Part shown: positions 1 to 9,659 of the stretch, piece by piece | Position numbering within the stretch: the first letter of the stretch is position 1 | How the letters are laid out: every line of letters starts with the position of its first letter | Source: Oceaniovalibus guishaninsula JLT2003 | Lineage (GTDB): Bacteria > Pseudomonadota > Alphaproteobacteria > Rhodobacterales > Rhodobacteraceae | Assembly: GCF_000299575.1 (NCBI RefSeq) | Contig: NZ_AMGO01000012.1 | Coordinates: forward strand, 111,181 to 175,180 | Direction: 5' to 3' | Length of the DNA stretch: 64,000 nt | Position numbers and translations under genes: made by a program | Notes under the pieces: generated by a model | What the model was told of the DNA's origin: nothing | The model's database searches: none | Seen by the model: the letters and a program-made list of their open reading frames with translations, nothing else

Positions 1-1358
<1,358 letters not shown>

Positions 1359-1386
1359 TCGGTGCGGGGGAAGGATATCCGCGGCG

Positions 1387-2004
1387 ATGACCGGACCCGC
1401 TGATCCGGCTGACGGACCCCGGCGGCGTCCGGCGGGCCGTCCGGGTCCGCTGGGACGGGTTTCTGGAATCGTCCTTCGCGCAGAAGGCGTCGCGCTGACG
1501 GCGCTGATGGCAGCCGTCACCGGCCTCATCCTGCTCAACGTCGTCACGCGCACTGCGGGCATGGCGCTGTTCTGGGTGGACGAGGCGGCGATCTACGCGA
1601 TGATCTGGGCGGTGTTCATCGGCGCGTCCATGCAGATCCGCCTCGGCGCGGCCATCGCGGTCGATCTCGTGCCCCCCTTGCTGCCCGCCGGCGCGCGCCG
1701 GGCGCTCGCCGTCCTCGTGGCGGTGCTGGTGCTCGAATTCGCCTGCACGCTGCTGTGGCTGTCGTGGATCTGGTACGATCCGCTCGGCCTGGCCCGCGTC
1801 GGGTTCGACATCGCCGCCTTCTCGGGGGCGACGTTCAACTTCATCTATGCCGAGCCCACGGTGACGGTCGGCGTGCCGAAATTCCTTGTCTGGCTGGTCG
1901 TGCCCCTTGTGGCGGCCACGATGACGCTGCACGCATTCGCCAACCTGACGGACGTTCTGGCCGGACGCGACGGGCCCCGATTGCCCGATCTGGAGGCCGC
2001 ATGA
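1387..2004 (+). CDS. dctQ: TRAP transporter small permease, DctQ family
   Basis: Small membrane subunit of the TRAP transporter, 205 residues with about four transmembrane helices (around residues 35-55, 65-85, 100-122 and 160-180). The reading frame is open upstream as far as 1261, but the ATG at 1387, preceded by a GGGGGAAGG sequence, gives a normal-length DctQ and avoids overlap with dctP. The N-terminal 25 residues are Pro/Arg rich. Its stop overlaps an ATG (ATGA at 2001) and dctM starts 10 bases later, so the three genes are one transcription unit. DctQ proteins are poorly conserved; the call rests on topology and position between dctP and dctM. Confidence 0.88.
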   Translation: MTGPADPADGPRRRPAGRPGPLGRVSGIVLRAEGVALTALMAAVTGLILLNVVTRTAGMALFWVDEAAIYAMIWAVFIGASMQIRLGAAIAVDLVPPLLPAGARRALAVLVAVLVLEFACTLLWLSWIWYDPLGLARVGFDIAAFSGATFNFIYAEPTVTVGVPKFLVWLVVPLVAATMTLHAFANLTDVLAGRDGPRLPDLEAA

Positions 2005-2014
2005 CGGGGCGCGG

Positions 2015-3277
2015 ATGGTAGGCGCGGCATTCGGCCTGCTGCTGCTCGCCGGCGTTCCGATCGCGCTGGTCCTGGCCGGCTCGGCCTTGTTCTACATTCT
2101 GTGGTCGGGTCAGACCGTGCTGCTGCAATCCTACGCGCAGCAACTCTTTTCCTCGATCGAGAGCTATGGATTGCTGGCGATCCCGCTCTTCATGCTGACG
2201 GGCGAGCTGATGAACGAGGGCGGCATCACCGGGCGCCTGGTGGGCATGGCATCGGCCTTCATGGGACGGGTGAAGGGCGGGCTGGCCTATATCAACCTCG
2301 TGGTGAACATGATGGTGGCCTCGATCATGGGCTCGGCCACCGCGCAGATGGCGGTGATGAGCCGCGCCATGGTTCCCGCCATGGAGAAGGAGGGCTACGA
2401 TCGCCCCTTCGCCGCCGCCACGACGGCCGCCGGATCGCTTCTTTCGCCGATCATCCCGCCTTCCATGCTTTTCGTCATCTACGGCGTGCTGGCGCAGATC
2501 TCGATCGGCGACATGTTCATCGCCGGCATCCTGCCGGGCCTTCTGCTGGCGCTGTCGTTCCTCGTCGTGCTGGCGCTGATCGGCACGGTGAAGGACCTGC
2601 CGCGCGGGCGCGCGATGGACGCGGCGGGCCGCTGGGCGGCGGTGAGGGCGGGGGTGCCGACGTTGATCATCCCGGTCGTGATCGTCGGCGGAATCATCGG
2701 GGGCATCGCCACACCGACCGAATCCGCCGCCGTCGCCGCGCTGGCGGCCTTCCTGATCGGGCGCGTCCTTTACAAAGAGATGACGTTCGCCCGGATACCC
2801 GTCGTGCTGCTGCGCGCGGGCTTCAACGCGTCCATCGTCGTCTTCATCGTGGCGACGGCGGGCGTTTTCGGCTGGGTCATCATCTACGAGCAGGTTCCGC
2901 AGGCGCTGGCCGCGCGGCTGGCCGGTCTCACGCAGGATCCGTTCGTCTTCCTGCTGCTGGTCAATCTCGGCCTCATCGTCGTCGGCATGGTGATCGACGG
3001 CATCGCGGCGCTCATCCTGCTGGTGCCGATCCTGCTGCCGATCGCGGTGCAGCAATACGGGATCGACCCGTTCCATTTCGGCGTGGTGGTCTGCCTGAAC
3101 CTCGTGCTGGGGCTGCTGACGCCGCCGGTTGGGGCGGGGCTTTTCGTGATGACGGCGATGACCGGCGTGCGGCCCGGCGCGCTGGTGAAGGCGCTGGCCC
3201 CGTTCCTTCTGGCCAGCTTTTCGGTCCTGATGCTGCTGTCGTGGCAGGGATGGATCGTGACGGTGCTGATCCGTTGA
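2015..3277 (+). CDS. dctM: TRAP transporter large permease, DctM family
   Basis: Large, sodium-coupled transport subunit of the TRAP system, 420 residues with about a dozen transmembrane helices. Recognisable DctM blocks are SIESYGLLAIPLFMLTGELM, VNMMVASIMGSATAQMAVMS, SLLSPIIPPSMLFVIYGVL, GGIATPTESAAVAALAAF and LGLLTPPVGAGLFV. The start at 2015 follows the dctQ stop by 10 bases, with only a weak GGGGCG ribosome binding site, which suggests translational coupling. Full length and intact. Together with DctP and DctQ it makes a complete importer for an organic acid or similar solute of unknown identity. Confidence 0.94.
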   Translation: MVGAAFGLLLLAGVPIALVLAGSALFYILWSGQTVLLQSYAQQLFSSIESYGLLAIPLFMLTGELMNEGGITGRLVGMASAFMGRVKGGLAYINLVVNMMVASIMGSATAQMAVMSRAMVPAMEKEGYDRPFAAATTAAGSLLSPIIPPSMLFVIYGVLAQISIGDMFIAGILPGLLLALSFLVVLALIGTVKDLPRGRAMDAAGRWAAVRAGVPTLIIPVVIVGGIIGGIATPTESAAVAALAAFLIGRVLYKEMTFARIPVVLLRAGFNASIVVFIVATAGVFGWVIIYEQVPQALAARLAGLTQDPFVFLLLVNLGLIVVGMVIDGIAALILLVPILLPIAVQQYGIDPFHFGVVVCLNLVLGLLTPPVGAGLFVMTAMTGVRPGALVKALAPFLLASFSVLMLLSWQGWIVTVLIR

Positions 3278-3343
3278 GGGGACGCTGGAAAGACGATGCG
3301 GGGCGTCGGCGGACAGGGCCGGTTCCGCCATTCCCGCCCCTTG

Positions 3344-3369
3344 CGCCCCGTCCGCCCCGTCCGCCCCGG
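3344..3369. repeat. Short tandem repeat, 9-base unit
   Basis: The unit CGCCCCGTC occurs at 3344 and 3353, with an 8-of-9 partial copy from 3362. The pyrimidine-rich tract lies about 70 bases after the dctM stop. It could be a slippage-prone tract with no function. Confidence 0.6.
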
Positions 3370-3411
3370 CACACGGCTATCGTCAAACCGGATACCGGGT
3401 TCGTGCTTAAG

Positions 3412-3441
3412 CTGTCAGCCTATCGGGGCGGCTCGTATAGA
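3412..3441 (+). promoter_or_regulatory. Possible sigma70 promoter for kynU operon
   Basis: CTGTCA (3412-3417) and TATAGA (3436-3441) are separated by 18 bases, each matching four or more consensus bases. It lies about 165 bases before the kynU start, giving a long leader. Evidence is only the box match. Confidence 0.35.
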
Positions 3442-3607
3442 CCGAAGGGGATGACGGCCGGGTCCGGTTGCCGGATCATCCGTCCGATCGGACCGAAGAA
3501 ACGGATGCCACCCAGGGCAATCCGCATGGCACGGCCGAAGAACCTGTCGATCGGTTCCGGCCCCGGCGATAAGACTATCCGAAGACACCGCGAAACGAGG
3601 ATCTGCA

Positions 3608-4804
3608 GTGACCGATTTTGAGCTGACGCGCCGCCAATTCGATCTGCCCGAGGGGATGATCTATCTGAACGGGAACTCGCTGGGGCCGATGCCGCGTGAA
3701 TCGGTGCCCGCGATGACCCGGTTTCTGAAAGACGAATGGCGCACCGAGCTGATCAAAGGCTGGAACACCAAGGACTGGTTCATGCAGACCAACACGCTCG
3801 GCGACCGCGTCGGGCGTTTGATCGGGGCACCTCCGGGCACGACCGTCGTGGGCGACACGCTGTCGATCAAGGTGTTCCAGGCGGTCGCCGCCGGCATGGC
3901 CATGGTCCCCGACCGCAAGGTGGTCCTGTCCGACAACGGCAACTTCCCGACCGATCTCTATATCGTCGAAGGGCTGATCAAGCTGCGGGATGCCGGCTAT
4001 GAGCTGCGCACGCCCGACCCCGAGGACGTGATGGACAACATCACCGAGGAAGTCGGCGTGGTGATGATCACCGAGGTCGATTATCGCACCGGCCGCCGGC
4101 ACGACATGAAGGCGATCATCGACAAGGCCCATGGCGTCGGGGCGGTGGTGGTGTGGGATCTGGCCCATTCGGCCGGCGCGGTGCCGGTCGATGTCGGCGG
4201 CTGCGATACCGACTTCGCCATCGGCTGCACCTACAAGTATCTCAACGGCGGTCCGGGCGCGCCGGCCTTCATCCATGTGGCGCCGCGCCTGCTGGAGACG
4301 GTCGAGCCGTTCCTGTCGGGCTGGTACGGGCACGAGGCGCCTTTCGCCTTCGACATCAATTATCGCCCGATGGCGGGCAAGATCGAACGCATGCGCATCG
4401 GCACCCCGTCGATCGCCTCTTTCGTGCTGCTGTCGACGGCGCTGGACATTTGGGACCGGGTCGACATGAACGACCTGCACGCCAAGTCGGTGGAATTGTC
4501 CGAGTTGCTGATCGGCGAGATCGAATCACGCTGTCCGGCGCTGCGCCTGGTCAGCCCGCGCGATCCGCAGGCCCGCGGCAGCCACGTCTCCTTCGCCTTC
4601 GAGCATGGCTATGCCTGCATGCAGGCGCTGATCGCCGACAACGTCATCGGCGATTTCCGCGCCCCCGACGTCATGCGCTTCGGCATCGCCCCGCTCTTCA
4701 TCGGCAGGGACGACATCCTGGCCGCCGTGGGCAAGCTTGAGCGCATCCTCAAGGACGAGCGCTGGAAGGACGAGAGGTTCCAGAAGCGCTCGCTGGTGAC
4801 ATGA
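3608..4804 (+). CDS. kynU: Kynureninase
   Basis: PLP-dependent hydrolase that cleaves kynurenine (or 3-hydroxykynurenine) to (hydroxy)anthranilate and alanine; cytosolic, 398 residues, the normal length. Family signatures include YLNGNSLGPMPR near the N-terminus, the PLP-contacting Asp in VVWDLAHSAGAVPVD (D184) and the Schiff-base lysine K210 in CTYKYLNGGPGAPAF. It starts with GTG, 7 bases after a GAGG sequence. Its stop overlaps the sulfatase start (ATGA at 4801). The usual partners, tryptophan dioxygenase and kynurenine formamidase, are not in the window, so it may serve a transporter-fed salvage pathway or the partners lie elsewhere. Confidence 0.95.
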   Translation: MTDFELTRRQFDLPEGMIYLNGNSLGPMPRESVPAMTRFLKDEWRTELIKGWNTKDWFMQTNTLGDRVGRLIGAPPGTTVVGDTLSIKVFQAVAAGMAMVPDRKVVLSDNGNFPTDLYIVEGLIKLRDAGYELRTPDPEDVMDNITEEVGVVMITEVDYRTGRRHDMKAIIDKAHGVGAVVVWDLAHSAGAVPVDVGGCDTDFAIGCTYKYLNGGPGAPAFIHVAPRLLETVEPFLSGWYGHEAPFAFDINYRPMAGKIERMRIGTPSIASFVLLSTALDIWDRVDMNDLHAKSVELSELLIGEIESRCPALRLVSPRDPQARGSHVSFAFEHGYACMQALIADNVIGDFRAPDVMRFGIAPLFIGRDDILAAVGKLERILKDERWKDERFQKRSLVT

Positions 4805-6413
4805 CTGCGAGGAACATCCTCTTCATCATGTGCGGCCAGCTCAGATGGGATTATCTGGGCTGCACCGGCCATCCGTCGATCCGCACCCCCAACATCGACG
4901 CGCTCGCCGCGCGCGGCCTGCGCTTCGACAGGGCCTACGTGCAGTCGCCGATCTGCGGCCCGAGCCGGATGAGCTTCTACACCGGGCGATATGTGCGCAG
5001 CCACGGATCGAGCTGGAACATGGTTCCGCTCAAGCTGGGCGAGCGCACGCTCGGCGAGTATCTGCGCCCGCTGGGCCTGCGCACGGTGCTTTGCGGCAAG
5101 GCCCACATGACCGCCGACATCGAGGGCATGGAGCGGCTGGGCATCTTGAAGACCTCGGAGATCGGCGCGCTGGTCTCGGAATGCGGGTTCGAGGTCTGGG
5201 ACAGGCTCGACGGGGTGCATCCCACGGGCGGCAAGGTGCCGTCGCATTACAACGCCTATCTCGCCGGCAAGGGGTATGACGGCGATAATCCGTGGCAGGA
5301 CTGGGCCAATTCGGGCGAGGATGCGGATGGCACCGTCATGTCCGGCTGGCTGATGAAGAATGCGCGCCTGTCCGCCCGCGTGCGCCTGGAGGATTCCGAA
5401 ACGAATTACACCACCGCCCGCGCCATCGAATTCATCGACCGGGCCGGCGACGATCCCTGGTGCCTGCATCTGAGCTATATCAAGCCGCATTGGCCCTATA
5501 TCGCGCCAGCCCCCTATCACACCATGTACGATACGGCGGACGTGATCCCCGCCATTCGCGACGACGCCGAGCGAAAGGCGCCGCATCTGCTGCTCGCCGC
5601 TTATCACGCGCACCGGACATCGAAATGCATTGCCCGCGACGATGTGCGTGAAACGGTCATTCCGGCCTATATGGGGCTGATTTCCCAGATCGACGACGAG
5701 ATCGGCAAGCTGATGCGCTATCTGGACGATGCGGGCAGGCCGACAGGACGCTGGTCGTCTTCACTTCGGATCACGGCGATTATCTCGGCGATCATTGGCT
5801 GGGCGAAAAGGAACTGTTTCACGAACAATCCGTCCGCATTCCGCTGATCGTGGTCGATCCCGATCCGCGCGCCGATGCGACGCGCGGCCGGGTGAACGGG
5901 AATCTCGTCGAGGCGATCGACCTTGTGCCGACGTTCATCGAGGCATCCGGCGGTACGGTGCCGGATCACATCCTCGAAGGCCATTCGCTGATGCCGCTGG
6001 TGCATGGCGCGACGGACTGGCCGCGCGATATCGCCGTTTCGGAATACGATTTCGCCTTCCGCGAGGCACGTACGCTATTGGGCACCGCCATTCGGGACAG
6101 CCGCGCCGTAATGGTTTTGGACGGCCGCTGGAAACTGGTTCACGTCACCGGATTCCGCCCGATGCTCTACGATCTTGAAACCGATCCGCGGGAATTCGTC
6201 GATCTGGGCGACGATCCCGCGCGCGAGGCGACGCGCAAGCGATTGGGCAATGAAGTATTGCGCTGGACCGAACGGCTGCGCACCCGCACGACCATGACCG
6301 ATGCCAGGGTCGAGCGTCTGACCGAAATCGAGAAGGACGAAGGCATCTGGATCGGCTTCTGGGACGAAGCGGATATGGAACGCGCGATGACATCCCCGAA
6401 AGGAAGATCCTGA
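4801..6413 (+). pseudogene. Sulfatase / phosphonate monoester hydrolase family, frameshifted
   Basis: An alkaline-phosphatase-superfamily sulfatase split by a frameshift. The first part (from 4801) has NIDALAARGLRFDRAYVQSP followed by CGPSRMSFYTGR, the C-x-P-x-R site whose Cys52 would become formylglycine. Frame 1 runs into unrelated sequence after LDDAGR (about 5738) and stops at 5847. From about 5740 the next frame continues TLVVFTSDHGDYLGDHWLGE, the metal-binding block, and ends at 6413. Adding one C at 5738-5741 restores a protein of about 537 residues. The N-terminal metal-site motif reads MCGQ where the family has an Asp before Gln (G12). Either a decayed gene or a sequencing error plus a variant. 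It is coupled to kynU and precedes tctC. Confidence 0.8.
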
Positions 6414-6447
6414 TCGAAACCGCCGTATTCATGAAATGAGGAGTATC

Positions 6448-7389
6448 ATGAAAATCAAGTCCCTTGGCGTCCCTGCCGTCGCTGCCGCAACGGCGATTGC
6501 CCCTTTCGCGGCGCAGGCCGAGTATCCCGAAAAGCCGGCTTCTTTCGTCGTTCCCTGGCCTCCGGGCGATCTAGCCGATATCACGACGCGCATCATCGCC
6601 GACGAGTTTCAGGCCACCTACGGCGTTGCCTCGGCGGTGCTGAACAAGCCCGGCGGCGGCGGCGGTCCGTTTCCGGGCGCGGTCTATGTCGCCCAGCAGC
6701 CCGCCGACGGCTATACGGTCGGCGCGCTGGTCAATGCAATTCCGGCCTTCGGCGACCAGATCGGCATTCCCCAGCTCAATCCCAATCCGTTCGAGCCGCT
6801 GGGAATCTACCTGACCTATCCCTTCGTGATCGCCGCCCGAGGCGATCTGCCCTTCTCGTCGATCGACGAACTGGCCGCCTATTCGCAGGAAAATCCCGTC
6901 GTTTTCGGCCATTTCGGCGCACAGCTTCTGCCGACGCGCGCCGCTTTCGCCCTTGCCGAGACGACCGGCATCGAATTCGCGTCGAATGCCGCCTTCGACG
7001 CGCTTGACTGCAATACGCTGGCATCGGGCGATGTCGATGTGATGACCGTCACCGTGCAGACCATCCTGCCGTGTATCGACGACGTGCAGGTGCTGGCGAC
7101 CTTCGGCGATACCCGCCTGCCGCTGGCCCCCGACGCCCCGGCGGTCAGCGAACTGGTGCCCGACCTGAACCTGTCCTTGTGGAACGGTCTGTTCGTGCTG
7201 AAGGATACGCCGCAGGACGTGCGCGACAAGATCACCGAGGTCGCCCGGCGTGCGGTCGAATCCGAAAGGATGCAGACCATCGCCGCGCAGACCGGCGCGC
7301 TGATCGACTGGATGACCAGGGAGGAAGCCGAGGCCCAGATCGCCTCCGACAAGGCCGCGCTCGCCCGGATCAACGAATTGCTTCAGTAA
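6448..7389 (+). CDS. tctC: Tripartite tricarboxylate transporter substrate-binding protein, TctC/Bug family
   Basis: Periplasmic receptor of a tripartite tricarboxylate transporter, 313 residues. After a signal peptide with a likely cleavage at AAQA, the mature protein begins YPEKPASFVVPWPPGDLADI, matching the Bug/TctC start in which the (F/V)-P-x-(P/G)-G loop binds carboxylate. Further family features are NKPGGGGGPFPGAVYVAQQP and the later ADGYTVGALV. An upstream ATG at 6436 is in frame, but GAGGAG at 6438-6443 fits the ATG at 6448. The gene follows the broken sulfatase by 34 bases and precedes tctB and tctA. Substrate unknown; the family takes citrate-like and many other carboxylates. Confidence 0.9.
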   Translation: MKIKSLGVPAVAAATAIAPFAAQAEYPEKPASFVVPWPPGDLADITTRIIADEFQATYGVASAVLNKPGGGGGPFPGAVYVAQQPADGYTVGALVNAIPAFGDQIGIPQLNPNPFEPLGIYLTYPFVIAARGDLPFSSIDELAAYSQENPVVFGHFGAQLLPTRAAFALAETTGIEFASNAAFDALDCNTLASGDVDVMTVTVQTILPCIDDVQVLATFGDTRLPLAPDAPAVSELVPDLNLSLWNGLFVLKDTPQDVRDKITEVARRAVESERMQTIAAQTGALIDWMTREEAEAQIASDKAALARINELLQ

Positions 7390-7409
7390 CCGGGCAAGGA
7401 GGGAAGACC

Positions 7410-7958
7410 ATGGCCACGATCGGGGAATCCAGCGGCTTCGTGAAATTCTTTCGCCGCGAGAGGCGGTGCGGGGATTTCGTCTTTGCCACGGCGATGCTGG
7501 CCTTCTCGCTTTTCCTGGTCGTCAGTTTCCCGTCGCAGACGGCGACGGCGCGGGGCACCGCATGGGCCGCGCAGCCAACGCTCTGGCCGGCGATCGGGGT
7601 ATTCGGCATGGCCGCGTTCGCGGCGCTGAACCTGCTCAGCTCGGTCCTGTCGCCGCGCGTTCCCGGACGGTGGCAGGAGCTGCGCGTCTGGCTGGGCTTT
7701 CTGGAATATGCAGGGTGGTTCCTGCTTTACGTGCTGCTCGTGCCGCAATTGGGCTATCTGCCCATGAGCATCCTGATCGCCGTCGCGCTGACCTGGCGAA
7801 GCGGATATCGCAGCCTTCCCATGACTCTGGTCGCCGTTCTGGCGGGCGTCGGGATCGTCGTCCTGTTCAAGGCGGGGCTGCGCGTGAACGTGCCCGGCGG
7901 GGCGGTCTACGACCTTCTTCCCGCCGGCCTGCGCAATATCTTCATCGTCTATTTCTGA
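7410..7958 (+). CDS. tctB: Tripartite tricarboxylate transporter small permease, TctB family
   Basis: Small membrane subunit, 182 residues with four predicted helices (about 25-43, 60-80, 98-118 and 130-155). The frame is open from 7071, but the ATG at 7410 has a strong AAGGAGGG ribosome binding site and starts 20 bases after tctC. The block TLWPAIGVFGMAAFAALNLL and the ending LLPAGLRNIFIVYF fit TctB, a weakly conserved family. The call depends on topology, size and position between tctC and tctA. It should form the membrane complex with TctA. Confidence 0.85.
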   Translation: MATIGESSGFVKFFRRERRCGDFVFATAMLAFSLFLVVSFPSQTATARGTAWAAQPTLWPAIGVFGMAAFAALNLLSSVLSPRVPGRWQELRVWLGFLEYAGWFLLYVLLVPQLGYLPMSILIAVALTWRSGYRSLPMTLVAVLAGVGIVVLFKAGLRVNVPGGAVYDLLPAGLRNIFIVYF

Positions 7959-7969
7959 GGGGCGGAACG

Positions 7970-9451
7970 ATGGATTATCTGCTGCCGGCCCTCGATCTGC
8001 TGCTGCAACCGGCGGTGCTGGTCGCGCTGCTTGTCGGATCGGTCGGCGGCGTCGTCATCGGCGCGATTCCCGGCGTGGGTCCGGCCGTCGCGATTGCCAT
8101 TCTGCTGCCGACCACATTCGTCTTCGAGCCGCTGGTGGGTCTTTCGCTTCTGCTGGGAATCTACGGATCGTCCATGTATGGCGGCGCGATTCCGGCGATC
8201 CTGATGAATACGCCGGGAACCGCAGTCAATGCGCTCACGACCTATGACGGATTCCCGCTGACGCAAAAAGGCGAGGCGCAGCGAGCGCTCGGCCTGGCCT
8301 ATTCGGCATCGTTTTTCGGAGCGATCGTCTCGATCGTCTGCCTTGTCGTCCTGATGCCGGTACTGACGAAAGTGGCGCCGATGTTCGGATCGCGGGAGAT
8401 TTTCCTCGCGGCCCTGTTCGGCATCATCATCATGATCCTATCGCATCGCGGACAGGTCTTTTCCGCGGCGATGATGACCTGTTTCGGTATCTTGCTGAAT
8501 ACGGTCGGAATGGAGCCGATAAACTATACCCAAAGATTCACCTTCGGCCAATCGTGGCTCAGTTCCGGGGTCAATCTCGTCGTGGTGGTGCTGGGCCTTT
8601 TCGCCCTCAGCCAGGCCTTTCTGCTGCTTTCGGGGACCGACAAGCATGTCGAACCGCAAAAGGTGAGCGGCAGCGTCTTCGGGGCCATGCGGGAGGTCTG
8701 GCAGCACAAGCGCGTGGCCGGTGTCTCCTCGGGGCTGGGGGTGGGGATAGGGATCGTTCCCGGCGTGGGGGAATTCGTATCGCAATTCCTTGCCTATTCC
8801 TATGCGCTGAAAACATCGAAGACTCCCGACCAATTCGGAAACGGATCGCCGGAGGGGCTGATCGCGTCGGAAGCGGCGAACAATTCCGTTCCCGCCGCGG
8901 CGCTTATTCCGCTGCTGGCGCTCGGGGTGCCGGGCGAAAGCCTGACCGCGATGATGCTGGCGGTCTTCTACGTCCACAATGTGGTGCCGGGGCCGCAACT
9001 TCTGACCGAGCGGATGGATTTCGTCATCGCGCTTTATATCGCCCTGCTGGTTCTCAACGTCTTTGCGCTGGCGTTTCTGCTGGTTTCCACCAAGGCCCTG
9101 ATCCGCGTGATCAGCGTGCCGAACCGGATACTCGGGATGCTGGTGCTGATGCTTTCCTTCGTGGGCGTGTATTCGTTGCGCAATTCGATCACCGATTGCC
9201 TGATCGCGACCGCTTTCGGCGTATTCGGCGCCATTCTCAAGCGATTGAACGTGCCGATCGTGCCGATCATTCTCGGCATGGTTCTGGGCGGAATCATGGA
9301 GGCGAAATTCCGCAGCGCCATGACGCGTATCCAGTCGCCGCTGGATTTTCTGGACCGCCCGATTTCGGCGATCCTGGTCGTGGCGATCCTTGCGGTTCTG
9401 GCGGCGAGCCTGCGATCGGCGTTGAAGCGCAACGGCGCGGACGCGGACTGA
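7970..9451 (+). CDS. tctA: Tripartite tricarboxylate transporter large permease, TctA family
   Basis: Large transport subunit, 493 residues and about 11-12 transmembrane helices. TctA signatures are clear: GGVVIGAIPGVGPAVAIAIL near the start, YGSSMYGGAIPAILMNTPGT, and the second repeat GVGIGIVPGVGEFVSQFLAY with ASEAANNSVPAAALIPLLAL and GVPGE. These two G-x-x-P-G-x-G repeats are the family hallmark. The ATG follows the tctB stop by 11 bases behind GAGGGGCGG. Intact. With TctC and TctB it forms a complete proton- or sodium-driven carboxylate importer. A ligand could be related to the kynU or sulfatase products, but the sequence does not show this. Confidence 0.95.
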   Translation: MDYLLPALDLLLQPAVLVALLVGSVGGVVIGAIPGVGPAVAIAILLPTTFVFEPLVGLSLLLGIYGSSMYGGAIPAILMNTPGTAVNALTTYDGFPLTQKGEAQRALGLAYSASFFGAIVSIVCLVVLMPVLTKVAPMFGSREIFLAALFGIIIMILSHRGQVFSAAMMTCFGILLNTVGMEPINYTQRFTFGQSWLSSGVNLVVVVLGLFALSQAFLLLSGTDKHVEPQKVSGSVFGAMREVWQHKRVAGVSSGLGVGIGIVPGVGEFVSQFLAYSYALKTSKTPDQFGNGSPEGLIASEAANNSVPAAALIPLLALGVPGESLTAMMLAVFYVHNVVPGPQLLTERMDFVIALYIALLVLNVFALAFLLVSTKALIRVISVPNRILGMLVLMLSFVGVYSLRNSITDCLIATAFGVFGAILKRLNVPIVPIILGMVLGGIMEAKFRSAMTRIQSPLDFLDRPISAILVVAILAVLAASLRSALKRNGADAD

Positions 9452-9580
9452 GCGGGCCGACGGCGGGGCCTTTTGCGGCATACGATCCGCGTAGGATTCC
9501 CGTGAGACTTCCGTGGGAGGGGCGGCGGTGTTCATCAAGGACTTCCCTTTCGTCGAGCCCGTGACAGCGCTGAAAAACCA

Positions 9581-9612
9581 GCCGTTGCAAAACGGCGGTT
9601 CCGCTTCATACT
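9581..9612 (+). promoter_or_regulatory. Hairpin/dyad overlapping a possible phnD promoter
   Basis: GCCGTTGCAAAACGGC (9581-9596) is a perfect 6-base stem with a GCAA loop. Inside it TTGCAA (9585-9590) is followed after 16 bases by CATACT (9607-9612), a moderate sigma70 match upstream of phnD. A single PhoB-like half-site, GTGACAG (reverse of CTGTCAC), lies just upstream at 9561-9567, without a good second half. The dyad could be an operator; evidence is pattern only. Confidence 0.35.
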
Positions 9613-9659
9613 GGCGCGAAGAGCGGGCGGAGGATGCGGCCCGCCGGGGAGGATACCGC

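Larger units (their letters stand above)
3278..3607. other. Intergenic region between dctM and kynU (330 bases, no gene)
   Basis: No credible reading frame was found here on either strand: the frames lack family features and ribosome binding sites. It holds a short tandem repeat (3344-3369), a candidate promoter (3412-3441) and the 5-prime leader of kynU. No clear rho-independent terminator for the TRAP operon is visible. Confidence 0.6.

Noticed and set aside
3344..3369. Tandem 9-base repeat considered as a CRISPR or iteron array.
   Set aside because: Fewer than three copies, no spacers, no cas or rep genes nearby.
9513..9659. In-frame upstream extension of phnD by 49 codons.
   Set aside because: It would place the signal peptide inside the protein; the ribosome binding site at 9646-9653 supports ATG 9660.
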